IMG/VR virus record: IMGVR_UViG_3300017950_000019 | Location: 1 to 41,065 of that record | Strand: one strand, 5' to 3' | Length of the DNA stretch: 41,065 nucleotides | Origin: a virus | Shown here: piece after piece, positions 29,387-36,850 of the stretch | Position numbering within the stretch: position 1 is the first letter of the stretch | How the letters are laid out: each line of letters begins with the position of its first letter | Program-made: the position numbers and the translations under genes | Notes under the pieces: generated by a model | What the model was told of the DNA's origin: nothing | What the model saw: only the letters and a program-made list of their open reading frames with translations | Database searches by the model: none

Positions 29387-29419
29387 CTGTTTGCATGCTA
29401 ACTACTAGCATGCAAACAG
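29387..29419 (+). promoter_or_regulatory. perfect 14-bp hairpin covering the start of the accessory operon
   Basis: CTGTTTGCATGCTA (29387-29400) and TAGCATGCAAACAG (29406-29419) are exact reverse complements with the loop ACTAC. GGT (29382-29384) and ACC (29420-29422) can extend the stem past a two-base bulge. Both candidate start codons of the next gene (29395 and 29410) lie inside the stem, one in each arm. No T run follows on either strand, so it is not a classical intrinsic terminator. It could block translation starts, be an RNase III-type processing site, or be bound by a dimeric protein as DNA. Confidence 0.8.
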
Positions 29420-29715
29420 ACCAACTCTCCCAAAACATTAAAACTAGATTTGATCACCAGCAAGCCAGAATTGTCTTGCGGGAAACGTACGAAGCCAAGA
29501 TGCTTTTTGCGCACGATGGTGGTATGTGGAAGGCATCACCAGACTTGATCGTATTATGTGATTGTTGTCAAGATTCACGTGTAGTACTCGAAGATTATTA
29601 TAATACACCGGTTAGCATAGACCCACGTGAACTTAAAAAATTAGCAATGCAACGATGGCAAGAACAAATGAATGCTTGGCAAGTTGAATACGATGAAATT
29701 TCTAAACAACGATGA
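29395..29715 (+). CDS. small conserved phage protein of unknown function
   Basis: Up to 106 residues, starting at 29395 (AGG 11 bases upstream) or at the second ATG, 29410; both lie in a hairpin. Visible features are AKMLFAHDGGMWKASPDLIV (35-54), a cysteine cluster CDCC (55-58), DPRELKKLAMQRW (76-88) and a helical, charged C-terminus ending EISKQR. I recall similar small proteins in T4-like marine phages without a known function. It opens the accessory operon, and its last bases overlap the next gene as ATGA. The cysteines might bind metal, but the spacing is not a standard site. Confidence 0.65.
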   Translation: MLTTSMQTDQLSQNIKTRFDHQQARIVLRETYEAKMLFAHDGGMWKASPDLIVLCDCCQDSRVVLEDYYNTPVSIDPRELKKLAMQRWQEQMNAWQVEYDEISKQR

Positions 29716-30500
29716 CAACAGGTGCCTTACTTTTTGCGTTCGATAGTGAAATACAGTATACCAAGCTTGCTGTTGAATGCGCCCGGCGAATAAAGAAACA
29801 CCTTAACATTCCAGTAACATTGGTTACTGACAAATCTGTTGATTCAGTTATGTTTGACAGTCAAGTTATAGTTGATCGCGGTAAAAACACTAATAGGCGA
29901 TATTTTCATGACAGAAAAGAAACAACAACTTGGTATAACTTTGGCAGAAACGCTGCACTTGATCTATCACCTTACGATAGAACATTATTAGTTGATACAG
30001 ATTACATGGTCAACGACGATTCGTTGGCACCATTACTAGATAGTTCACAACCGTTTTTGTGCCACAGACATGTTCGTAGTATACATCAGCCATTGCCGAG
30101 ACTACAAACGTTTGGAACAAAAAATTCACACATGTGGTGGGCAACGGTAGTCATTTTTGACCGTCACAGTCAATTTACACAAGATGTGTTTGATATCTGG
30201 AAAATGGTAGAACAAAATTATGCACACTATGGCACGTTGTTTGGATTTAATACAAGACAATACCGAAACGACTTTGCGATAAGCATTGCACTATTGTTAG
30301 CCAATGGGAATACACATCCACATCAATGCGAAATTCCGTGGCCAATGGCAAATGTAGAAACTGATGTGGAAATTGATTTAGTTGATGATACCTGGTGGAT
30401 TGAATACACCAATGATAAACGCAAAAAGAAAATTTGTGTTAAAAATCACGATTTACATGTTATGTGCAAGAGTTATTTGGAGAAACTGTATGCAGTATGA
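29712..30500 (+). CDS. GT-A-like glycosyltransferase (first of three)
   Basis: A 262-residue protein with a glycosyltransferase-A-like layout: an N-terminal strand-helix start (GALLFAFDSEIQYTKLAVEC), HLNIPVTLVTD (30-40) and a DxD motif in LLVDTDYMV (Asp95, Asp97), which in GT-A enzymes holds the metal and nucleotide sugar. Later come HMWWATVVIFDR and RQYRNDFAISIALLL, where such enzymes have acceptor-site residues. There is no signal peptide or membrane segment, so it should act in the cytoplasm. It overlaps the preceding gene by four bases and the next by 11, so it is part of a coupled operon. The donor and acceptor cannot be told from sequence; an inactive or non-sugar role is possible. Confidence 0.65.
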   Translation: MTTGALLFAFDSEIQYTKLAVECARRIKKHLNIPVTLVTDKSVDSVMFDSQVIVDRGKNTNRRYFHDRKETTTWYNFGRNAALDLSPYDRTLLVDTDYMVNDDSLAPLLDSSQPFLCHRHVRSIHQPLPRLQTFGTKNSHMWWATVVIFDRHSQFTQDVFDIWKMVEQNYAHYGTLFGFNTRQYRNDFAISIALLLANGNTHPHQCEIPWPMANVETDVEIDLVDDTWWIEYTNDKRKKKICVKNHDLHVMCKSYLEKLYAV

Positions 30501-31269
30501 AGATGATCGAGGATATCTAATTGTTGCAGGAACTTCCAACGATGTTGACTATGTTTCGTGTGCAGAAACGCTTGCAAAAAGTCTCAAGCACTGGCATCCA
30601 GATGCAAAGATTTGTTTGGTCACAGATCATGAGAACTATGAAAATCCTCTTTTTGATTATATTAGGCAGTTTCCGCAAGGCAATACAGGCGGCTGGTCCA
30701 CTGATTGGCAAGTATTTTATGCTAGCCCGTTTCACGAAACTGTAAAATTAGAAGCAGACATGGTTGTTAGTGGCCCAGTCGATCATTGGTGGCCGCTATA
30801 TCGAAACAAGCCGGTTTGGATTAGCACTGGTGCACGGGACTTCCACGGAACTACATCAACAGTACGCCATTATAGAAAAATATTTGATCATAACAATTTA
30901 CCTGATGTATATAATGCAATCACTTACTGGAGAGTAAGCCCTGACGCAGAAAGATTCTTTAATAACGTAAAACAATGCTTTTACGATTGGGATAAAATCA
31001 AACTTAGCATTAAACTAGGCAATGACGAAATAGCCAATACAGATTTAATTTATGCATTGAATAGCAGAGATTTTGTTACTCCTGGCATTGGTCCTCAAAT
31101 TGTGCATATGAAACCAAGAATACTTGGTACTAGTGCAGTTGACTGGACAAAAGAGCTAACATGGGAAGTAGACAACGGAGTGCTCCGCATCAATGGGCAT
31201 AATCAATACGGATTTGTTCACTATCATCAAAAAGAACTAGCACAACAATTAGGGCAGTACTATGACTGA
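30490..31269 (+). CDS. GT-A-like protein (second of three)
   Basis: I chose the ATG at 30490, which overlaps the preceding gene by 11 bases; a frame extending back to 30382 lies wholly inside that gene. The 259-residue product has GYLIVAGTSNDVDYVSCAET (8-27), HPDAKICLVTD (36-46) and VKLEADMVV (85-93), where the usual DxD is replaced by ExD (Glu88, Asp90). The C-terminal part includes GARDFHGT, NDEIANTDLIYALNS and a final GFVHYHQKEL. It shares the general layout of its neighbour (LVTD after the first strands, then an acidic metal-like motif) but is clearly diverged. It overlaps the next gene by eight bases. Confidence 0.6.
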   Translation: MQYEDDRGYLIVAGTSNDVDYVSCAETLAKSLKHWHPDAKICLVTDHENYENPLFDYIRQFPQGNTGGWSTDWQVFYASPFHETVKLEADMVVSGPVDHWWPLYRNKPVWISTGARDFHGTTSTVRHYRKIFDHNNLPDVYNAITYWRVSPDAERFFNNVKQCFYDWDKIKLSIKLGNDEIANTDLIYALNSRDFVTPGIGPQIVHMKPRILGTSAVDWTKELTWEVDNGVLRINGHNQYGFVHYHQKELAQQLGQYYD

Positions 31270-31606
31270 AGAAGAACTAGCACAATTGTTTGATCAAATA
31301 ATAGCGGACAATAAACCGGTTGACTACGAATACAGATTGTACTATAATAAAGAAACTGGGCAACCCTTGTTCTACAGTATGGAAGAACTCGACGGCGATT
31401 ATATTAAAGTAACACAAGAACAACATAGCCAAGGTCGCTATGATATACTTGTTCGTAAAGGCAAAATTGTTAGGCAAAATGATTCAGTTAGTTGGACAAA
31501 ACTAGCACCATCTGAGACTGGTACTAGGTGTAGAGCTGATAATGTAATGATTGTAGACAACAACAGTGATATTAAGTGGGCTAGTAAAACATATTATTTA
31601 AAGTAA
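31262..31606 (+). CDS. small conserved phage protein of unknown function
   Basis: A 114-residue soluble protein that starts within the end of the preceding gene. Residues 1-20 look helical and acidic (MTEEELAQLFDQIIADNKPV), followed by EYRLYYNKETGQPLFYSMEE (23-42), GDYIKVTQEQ and YDILVRKGKIV. This pattern of a short beta unit ending in RKGKIV is familiar from marine T4-like phages, but its role is unknown to me. It has no catalytic motif, signal peptide or membrane segment. It may be a partner of the enzymes around it, judged from operon position only. Confidence 0.6.
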   Translation: MTEEELAQLFDQIIADNKPVDYEYRLYYNKETGQPLFYSMEELDGDYIKVTQEQHSQGRYDILVRKGKIVRQNDSVSWTKLAPSETGTRCRADNVMIVDNNSDIKWASKTYYLK

Positions 31607-31609
31607 ATA
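31602..31609 (+). promoter_or_regulatory. late-box-like AGTAAATA before the secreted protein gene
   Basis: AGTAAATAC overlaps the preceding stop codon and lies 26 bases before the next ATG, with an AAGGAAA ribosome site in between. It shares TAAATAC with the other boxes. If active, it would give a separate late start for the secreted protein and the genes after it. Confidence 0.3.
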
Positions 31610-31635
31610 CTTTATAATAATAAGGAAAATATTAA

Positions 31636-31971
31636 ATGAAGTATATATTAAATGCATTTATTGCAGGAATACTAGTACTACTACCAGCAACAGTGTTGTC
31701 GCAAGAACAAGAAACTAAATTTTTTCTTACTACACAACCTTGTGCACCGGTTATTCAGATGACTAATACGGTTATGAACAATTATGGCGAAAAACCTTTG
31801 CACAGTGGCAGAGGCATGCAACGGAGTTCATCTGACAGCAAAGAGTATTGGAGTTCAATGATGTTTTTTGTTAACCAAGACTCGGGCACCTGGACACTAG
31901 TGAGTTTGTATGATGACGGAACAGCGTGCTTGGTTGCTAATGGCGGCGACTTTAAACCTTACTCAAAGTAA
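31636..31971 (+). CDS. small secreted protein with signal peptide
   Basis: A 111-residue protein with a clear N-terminal signal sequence: basic start MKY, hydrophobic core ILNAFIAGILVLLPATV (4-20) and a plausible cleavage after VLS or SQ (22-23). The mature part of about 88 residues has two cysteines, Cys36 and Cys98, which could form one disulphide in the periplasm. It also has SKEYWSSMMFFVNQDSGTWT and LYDDGTACLVANGGDF. It has no lipobox cysteine at the cleavage site and no transmembrane segment beyond the signal. I recall similar phrases in other marine T4-like phages, without a function. It lies between the second and third GT-A-like genes, which suggests a link to changes at the cell surface. 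Confidence 0.75.
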   Translation: MKYILNAFIAGILVLLPATVLSQEQETKFFLTTQPCAPVIQMTNTVMNNYGEKPLHSGRGMQRSSSDSKEYWSSMMFFVNQDSGTWTLVSLYDDGTACLVANGGDFKPYSK

Positions 31972-31985
31972 ATTACGGAGTTAAC

Positions 31986-32912
31986 ATGGATTCAATTGAT
32001 ATTGCCGATTTGGACTGTATCTATCTTTCTTACGATGAACCACAAAAAGAAGAGTTTTGGGTTAAGATACGCAACATGGTTCCGTGGGCAAAACGTGTTG
32101 ATGGGGTGGAAGGCAGCGATGCTGCACACAAAGCCGCAGCACAAGCAAGCGACACTGAACGTTTTATATTAATTGATGGTGACAATCTTCCCGAGGAGTC
32201 TTTTTTCAATCAAACCATTGAATACAAGGACAGTAGCTACGAAAAGGCAGTTTATCGCTGGAGGGCACGTAATCATGTTAATGGTTTGATGTATGGTAAC
32301 GGCGGCATGAGTTCTTGGACAAAAGAGTTTGTTATGAACATGCGCACACATGAAGCAAGTGGAGGCGCTGATGATACTGATGTAGAGTTTTGTTTTGATC
32401 CGCTGTACTGGCCGATGTACAATTGCTATTCAACTACGCATCCAAATGGAAGTGCTAAACATGCCTGGCGTGCTGGCTTTCGTGAAGGTGTAAAGATGTG
32501 CCTTGACAGAGGACGCAAACCAAGTGTTAGCGAATTTAAAGAACGGGTGCATAGTCGCAATCTCGATCACTTGACTGTCTGGCAAAATGTAGGCAGTGAT
32601 GCGGATTACGGATTGTGGGCAATTATCGGCGCAAGACTCGGAACATACAAAACCATGCTAACAGATTGGAATCACAAAGAAGTGCAGTGGTTCGATAATC
32701 TAGAACAAATTTGGAACAAAATAGAAAACACTGATCCACTTAACATAATCGAACAACATGCTACCGCATTAAACAGACAATTAGATTTGCCAATGAACAC
32801 ATTTTCTCCTGAACAGAGTAAATTTTTCAAACATCACTATCGTAGTAACTGGAATAATAAAAATATCATGACTCGTGAAATTGATGTTATTAGAGCACAA
32901 GAAGGATGGTAA
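31986..32912 (+). CDS. GT-A-like protein (third of three)
   Basis: A 308-residue protein. The first 70 residues look like a glycosyltransferase-A core: LDCIYLSYDEPQKEEFWVKI (9-28), VPWAKRVDGVEGSDAAHKAA (32-51) and RFILIDGDNLPE (59-70), in which Asp64 and Asp66 form the DxD. Later parts include GNGGMSSWTKEFVMNM, YSTTHPNGSAKHAWRAGFRE and a helical C-terminus. It differs from the two GT-A-like proteins upstream. Such proteins occur in marine T4-like phages, usually unnamed. It starts 14 bases after the secreted protein gene and ends one base before the first radical SAM gene, so it belongs to the same transcript. Confidence 0.62.
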   Translation: MDSIDIADLDCIYLSYDEPQKEEFWVKIRNMVPWAKRVDGVEGSDAAHKAAAQASDTERFILIDGDNLPEESFFNQTIEYKDSSYEKAVYRWRARNHVNGLMYGNGGMSSWTKEFVMNMRTHEASGGADDTDVEFCFDPLYWPMYNCYSTTHPNGSAKHAWRAGFREGVKMCLDRGRKPSVSEFKERVHSRNLDHLTVWQNVGSDADYGLWAIIGARLGTYKTMLTDWNHKEVQWFDNLEQIWNKIENTDPLNIIEQHATALNRQLDLPMNTFSPEQSKFFKHHYRSNWNNKNIMTREIDVIRAQEGW

Positions 32913-32913
32913 C

Positions 32914-33987
32914 ATGACAAACTCTGTTGCAACCTTGTTTGCTAATCTTGGCTCTGGCTACAAGCACACAATGAAAGCAATGCCACGTGGCAAGGGCGAG
33001 ACACAACCAATTGCATTTAGTTGTAATGTTCCGCACAAGGTTGTTGCCATTGACGACAACTTAAATTGTTTGTTATGTATTTGTGATGGATGGCTTCCGC
33101 TTCCTGTTGGGCAAGTACAGGATTTTGAAAGTTTAGCTGACGTATTTTCTAGTCCAAAAGCAAAAATTCTTCAGGATGATATTGATGCAAAGAACTACAC
33201 ATGGTGTGCTGTACAACACTGTGGAATTAAACACGGCGACATTGAGCAATCGTATTACGAATTAGCTATTAATATTGATCGAAGTTGTAATTTACAATGC
33301 CCTAGTTGCCGGCGTGATAAGTTTATGCTAACATCAGGGCCAGTGTACGACAAGAAGATTGACGCTGCAATGCGAATTTTAGGTTGGCTAGAACAACTTG
33401 ATGATAAAATTCATATTGTACTAAGCGGTGATGGGGATCCATTGGCTAGCTTGGTTATTCGCCCGATGATTAAAAACTGGAAGTACAAACCTAACCAGAT
33501 ACTCACACTAAAAACCAACGGGTTGTTATTGCGGAAACAACTTCACAACACCGAAATGCTTAAAAATGCAAATTTAAGTATAAGCATTGACGCCGGCAGT
33601 AAAGAAGTTTTTGAAAATATTCGACGTGGAGGCAACTGGGAAGTGCTGCTAGACAACTTTGATTTTTTAGTTGAAAATAACAAGCAAAAAGATACTGTAT
33701 TAAACTTCACTATACAAAATAATAACTATTTTGATTTAGAGAATTTTGTAAAGCTTTGTGAAAAATATCAGTTCAATGGATCTGTTGCTAAATTAGATGA
33801 CTGGGGAACATGGAATGATGAAACAGTCTCTAACCCAGATGACTGGACTCAAGAAAATGGTTACTTTTTTGATCATGATGTGTTACACTCACAGCATGAG
33901 AATTATGAAACAGCTAGGCAAATATGCACTAAGTTTTTGGACCATCCATTGGTGGGTATTAATCCGTCAGTGATAGAAAGATTGTAA
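32914..33987 (+). CDS. radical SAM protein 1, divergent, with N-terminal cysteine module
   Basis: I chose the ATG at 32914, one base after the previous stop, over a frame extending back to 32875; the product has 357 residues. The radical SAM 4Fe-4S site is CNLQCPSC (Cys125, Cys129, Cys132). Where the other family members have GGEP it has SGDGDP (171-176), and ISIDAGS follows at about 223-229. The N-terminal module has cysteines at 37, 52, 55, 57, 98 and 103, with CDGWLPLPVG (57-66) and a second pair in YTWCAVQHCG. That spacing resembles an auxiliary-cluster (SPASM/twitch) domain, here placed before the core instead of after it. It is the most divergent of the six paralogues. Reaction and substrate are unknown. 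Its stop overlaps the next ATG as TAATG. Confidence 0.88.
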   Translation: MTNSVATLFANLGSGYKHTMKAMPRGKGETQPIAFSCNVPHKVVAIDDNLNCLLCICDGWLPLPVGQVQDFESLADVFSSPKAKILQDDIDAKNYTWCAVQHCGIKHGDIEQSYYELAINIDRSCNLQCPSCRRDKFMLTSGPVYDKKIDAAMRILGWLEQLDDKIHIVLSGDGDPLASLVIRPMIKNWKYKPNQILTLKTNGLLLRKQLHNTEMLKNANLSISIDAGSKEVFENIRRGGNWEVLLDNFDFLVENNKQKDTVLNFTIQNNNYFDLENFVKLCEKYQFNGSVAKLDDWGTWNDETVSNPDDWTQENGYFFDHDVLHSQHENYETARQICTKFLDHPLVGINPSVIERL

Positions 33988-34028
33988 TGTCCAACGGAAC
34001 AGTAATTGGATTTTTTCCCTGGGCGTAG
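33987..34028 (+). CDS. 13-codon leader reading frame before radical SAM protein 2
   Basis: ATG at 33987 overlaps the previous stop (TAATG) and encodes MSNGTVIGFFPWA followed by TAG (34026-34028). The frame then continues open through QQKLFGLDV into radical SAM protein 2, so this is either the separated true N-terminus of that protein (one nonsense codon) or a real short peptide. The peptide has no cysteine and ends in an aromatic FFPWA. Confidence 0.4.
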   Translation: MSNGTVIGFFPWA

Positions 34029-34055
34029 CAACAGAAATTATTTGGATTGGATGTA

Positions 34056-35483
34056 ATGCAAAATAAAGGCGATGAAGTCGGTGCAGACTTTAAAAGTAAG
34101 TTTTTAAGTGATGCAGAAATTGCACAGCAAAAATTAGACACAATAAGTCCCAGCATGTGCCTTGCTAAGTGGAAGCAACTCAGCTTGCACCTTACTACTG
34201 GAATGAACAACAGTTGCTACCATCCGCCATTGCACAGGGCAGATGCAACAGCTATTAAGAAAAATCCCAGTGCGTTACATAATACAGACTACAAAAAGCA
34301 ACAACGCAAGCTAATGCTAGAAGGTGTGCGACCAAGCGAGTGTGACTACTGCTGGAAGATGGAAGACAATGGAAAACTAAGCGACAGGCATTATCGCAGT
34401 GGCGAACCGTGGGCAATTAAAGACTTTGAAAAAATAACAAATGCAAATTGGGATGAAGATATTACTCCTAGTTATGTCGAAGTAGACTTTAACAGTGCAT
34501 GCAATCTAAGTTGTAGCTATTGCTCGCCGCAATATAGTTCAACTTGGATGGCCGAAACAGAAAAGTATGGCGCTTGGCCAACTAGTACTCCGCACAACGA
34601 TCCTACACATTTTGCAGGAGAACGCAAGCCTATACCTGCTAGAGAATACAATCCATATGTAGAAGCTTTTTGGGAATGGTGGCCAACATTGTATCCAGAG
34701 TTGGAACACTTTCGGATGACTGGCGGCGAGCCACTAATGGATAAAAACACATATCGAGTGTTTGATCATGTGTTAGCCAATCCCAAACCAGACTTGCATT
34801 TAAGTACAACATCTAACTTTAGCGTAGATGAAAAATTGTGGCAAAAATACAAAAACTATGTATCCAAGTTGTGCAGTACGCACGGTAACGTAGAACACTT
34901 CATGCAGTATGTAAGCCTAGATGGAATGTTTGAACAAGTAGAATATGTCCGACATGGCCTTGACTTTGACCTGTTGTGGGACAGAGTACATCAATTCTTG
35001 CGTGATATACCGGAACGCAACAGTGTTACATTTATCATAACAATGAGCAATTTAAGCGTGACCACTCTGCACAAATTGTTTGCTGCCATACTGGAATTAA
35101 GACAAACATACAGTACAACATACCAACGAGTGTGGTTTGATACGCCTGTGTTGCGCACACCAACTTGGCAAAGTCTGCAACTATTGCCTGAGAGCTATGT
35201 ATACGAACTTGACGCTATCAAGTCTTGGATGTTGAACAATCTCGAAACTGAAGCTACCCGGTTTCACGGATTTAAGGACTATGAAGTTAACCGTCTAGAC
35301 AGAGACATTGCTTGGATGCGTAACGGGCAAAAATTATCTCCAGAATACATTAATCGTAATAAAGCAGATTTTTATAGATTTTTCAACGAGCATGACCGTC
35401 GCCGAAACACAGACTTCTTAAAGACATTCCCCGAAATGGCAGACTGGTGGAATGATTGTAAATATCAAGCCATTAACACATAA
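34056..35483 (+). CDS. radical SAM protein 2 (subtype A, twitch-like)
   Basis: 475 residues from the ATG at 34056; a TTG at 34047 is also in frame. The core site is CNLSCSYC (Cys149, Cys153, Cys156), followed by SSTW and TGGEPLM (222-228), and later VSLDGMFEQVEYVRHG. The N-terminal module has Cys35 in SMCLAKW, Cys54 in TTGMNNSCYHP, and Cys96/Cys99 in CDYCWKMED, the order found in the subtype A paralogues. In radical SAM enzymes the core cluster splits S-adenosylmethionine to a 5'-deoxyadenosyl radical; the extra cysteines could hold an auxiliary cluster. The C-terminus has the shared DRRRNTDFLKTFPEM. The frame extends upstream across one TAG to an ATG that overlaps the previous gene. Substrate unknown. 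Confidence 0.92.
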   Translation: MQNKGDEVGADFKSKFLSDAEIAQQKLDTISPSMCLAKWKQLSLHLTTGMNNSCYHPPLHRADATAIKKNPSALHNTDYKKQQRKLMLEGVRPSECDYCWKMEDNGKLSDRHYRSGEPWAIKDFEKITNANWDEDITPSYVEVDFNSACNLSCSYCSPQYSSTWMAETEKYGAWPTSTPHNDPTHFAGERKPIPAREYNPYVEAFWEWWPTLYPELEHFRMTGGEPLMDKNTYRVFDHVLANPKPDLHLSTTSNFSVDEKLWQKYKNYVSKLCSTHGNVEHFMQYVSLDGMFEQVEYVRHGLDFDLLWDRVHQFLRDIPERNSVTFIITMSNLSVTTLHKLFAAILELRQTYSTTYQRVWFDTPVLRTPTWQSLQLLPESYVYELDAIKSWMLNNLETEATRFHGFKDYEVNRLDRDIAWMRNGQKLSPEYINRNKADFYRFFNEHDRRRNTDFLKTFPEMADWWNDCKYQAINT

Positions 35484-35497
35484 GAGATACATACATT

Positions 35498-36850
35498 ATG
35501 CCCAAGCAAAATAACGAAACAGATTTACAATATAAAACTCGTGTGCTCGATCCATTAAGTTCCAGTATGTGCGGGGCTAAATGGTACAACGCTACTATAT
35601 GGTTAGGTTCGGGAATGACCACCAGCTGTCACCATCCTTTGCCTCATCATATATCAGTCGAAGAAGTACAAGCAAATCCAAAAGCATTGCACAACACTCC
35701 TCGTAAAAAGGAAGAGCGTAAACAAATGCAGTGCGGCGAGCGGCCAAAAGGTTGCGAATATTGCTGGAAGATTGAGGACATTGGTAGAGACAATATATCT
35801 GACAGAACATATAAAAGTGTAATCTATTCAGATGAAGATTTGCAATCAGCACATGCACTGGATTACAACGAAGATGTTGATCTTAAAACATTAGAAATTG
35901 CATTTGATAGAACTTGTCAGTTTGCTTGTAGTTATTGTAATCCAGCATTTAGTTCAACCTGGGTTAAAGATTTAAAAAAACACGGTGCATACGAAGATTT
36001 AATCAGTGATGGTCGCAATCACTTTACGCACACACATGACAGTAATCAACTGTACACTTACAACGAAACAAACCCGTACATCGAAGCGTTTTTTAAATGG
36101 TGGGAAAGCGACTTGCATAGAACACTCGACGAATTGCGCATCACAGGCGGCGAACCTGCAATGAGCGGCCACTTGTGGAAGTTGCTTGACTGGTTTAAAG
36201 AAAACAAAGGTGCAAGCACCACAAGGATTGCAATCAACAGTAACTTAGGACTTGCTACTGCCGACATGGAAAAATTGCTTGACAGAGCTGCTAGTGCACC
36301 ACTGGATATTTACACATCAAATGAAAGTATGCCAGTGCAAGCAGAATACATCCGTGACGGGCTAGAATGGGAAACCTGGGATCGAAACATGCACATGCTG
36401 GCCAGTTCAGGTAAAATACGTGGGTTGCACAATATGTGCACAATCAACGCATTGTGCTTGGAAACACTTCCTGAGTTTTTAGATTATCTATTAACATTTA
36501 AACAAACATATGGCAGAGATTTCCCAAGCTTTACATTGAACATTTTGCGTTTTCCTAGTTTCCAAAGCCCATTAGTACTGCCAGACGAAATTCGAATGTT
36601 GCATAAAGATCGTTTGCAAAATTGGCTGAACACAAACAGAGACAATACATTATTACACGAACATGAGATTAACCAAACTGAACGTCTAATAGACTATCTC
36701 GATGTTGTTAAAACCCCACACAGCGACACATTTGATATGCCAAAACTACACAACGATTTTAAACGTTTTTACACACAATACGACAAGCGCAGAGGCAAAG
36801 ACTTTGCTACTGCATTTCCTAGCATGAAAGATTGGTACAATGAGCTATAG
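35498..36850 (+). CDS. radical SAM protein 3 (subtype A, twitch-like)
   Basis: A 450-residue paralogue of protein 2 over most of its length. The N-terminal module has Cys25 (SMCGAKW), Cys44 (GSGMTTSCHHP), and Cys86/Cys89 (CEYCWKIED). The core site is CQFACSYC (Cys140, Cys144, Cys147), followed by FSSTW and ITGGEPAMSG (215-224). The C-terminal DKRRGKDFATAFPSMKDW matches the corresponding part of protein 2. It starts 14 bases after protein 2 and overlaps protein 4 by 11 bases. The duplication with protein 2 is easy to see yet far from identical, so the two copies have diverged and may act on different sites or form a pair. No substrate can be named. Confidence 0.93.
   Translation: MPKQNNETDLQYKTRVLDPLSSSMCGAKWYNATIWLGSGMTTSCHHPLPHHISVEEVQANPKALHNTPRKKEERKQMQCGERPKGCEYCWKIEDIGRDNISDRTYKSVIYSDEDLQSAHALDYNEDVDLKTLEIAFDRTCQFACSYCNPAFSSTWVKDLKKHGAYEDLISDGRNHFTHTHDSNQLYTYNETNPYIEAFFKWWESDLHRTLDELRITGGEPAMSGHLWKLLDWFKENKGASTTRIAINSNLGLATADMEKLLDRAASAPLDIYTSNESMPVQAEYIRDGLEWETWDRNMHMLASSGKIRGLHNMCTINALCLETLPEFLDYLLTFKQTYGRDFPSFTLNILRFPSFQSPLVLPDEIRMLHKDRLQNWLNTNRDNTLLHEHEINQTERLIDYLDVVKTPHSDTFDMPKLHNDFKRFYTQYDKRRGKDFATAFPSMKDWYNEL

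Noticed and set aside
29387-29419. Intrinsic terminator at the hairpin
   Set aside because: No T run follows the stem on either strand; other roles are more likely.
30382-30489. Extended N-terminus of the second GT-A-like protein
   Set aside because: The extra 36 residues overlap the preceding gene in a different frame and look non-native; the ATG at 30490 gives the usual short overlap.
34026-34028. Reassignment of TAG as a sense codon
   Set aside because: TAG ends gp53 (3523), gp5 (8858) and radical SAM protein 3 (36848) at natural ends right before or near the next start, so the standard code holds.
33987-34028. Firm call of a RiPP precursor peptide
   Set aside because: The frame is continuous with the next protein except for one stop, has no typical leader or core repeat, and could be a broken N-terminus. 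It is kept as a finding only.
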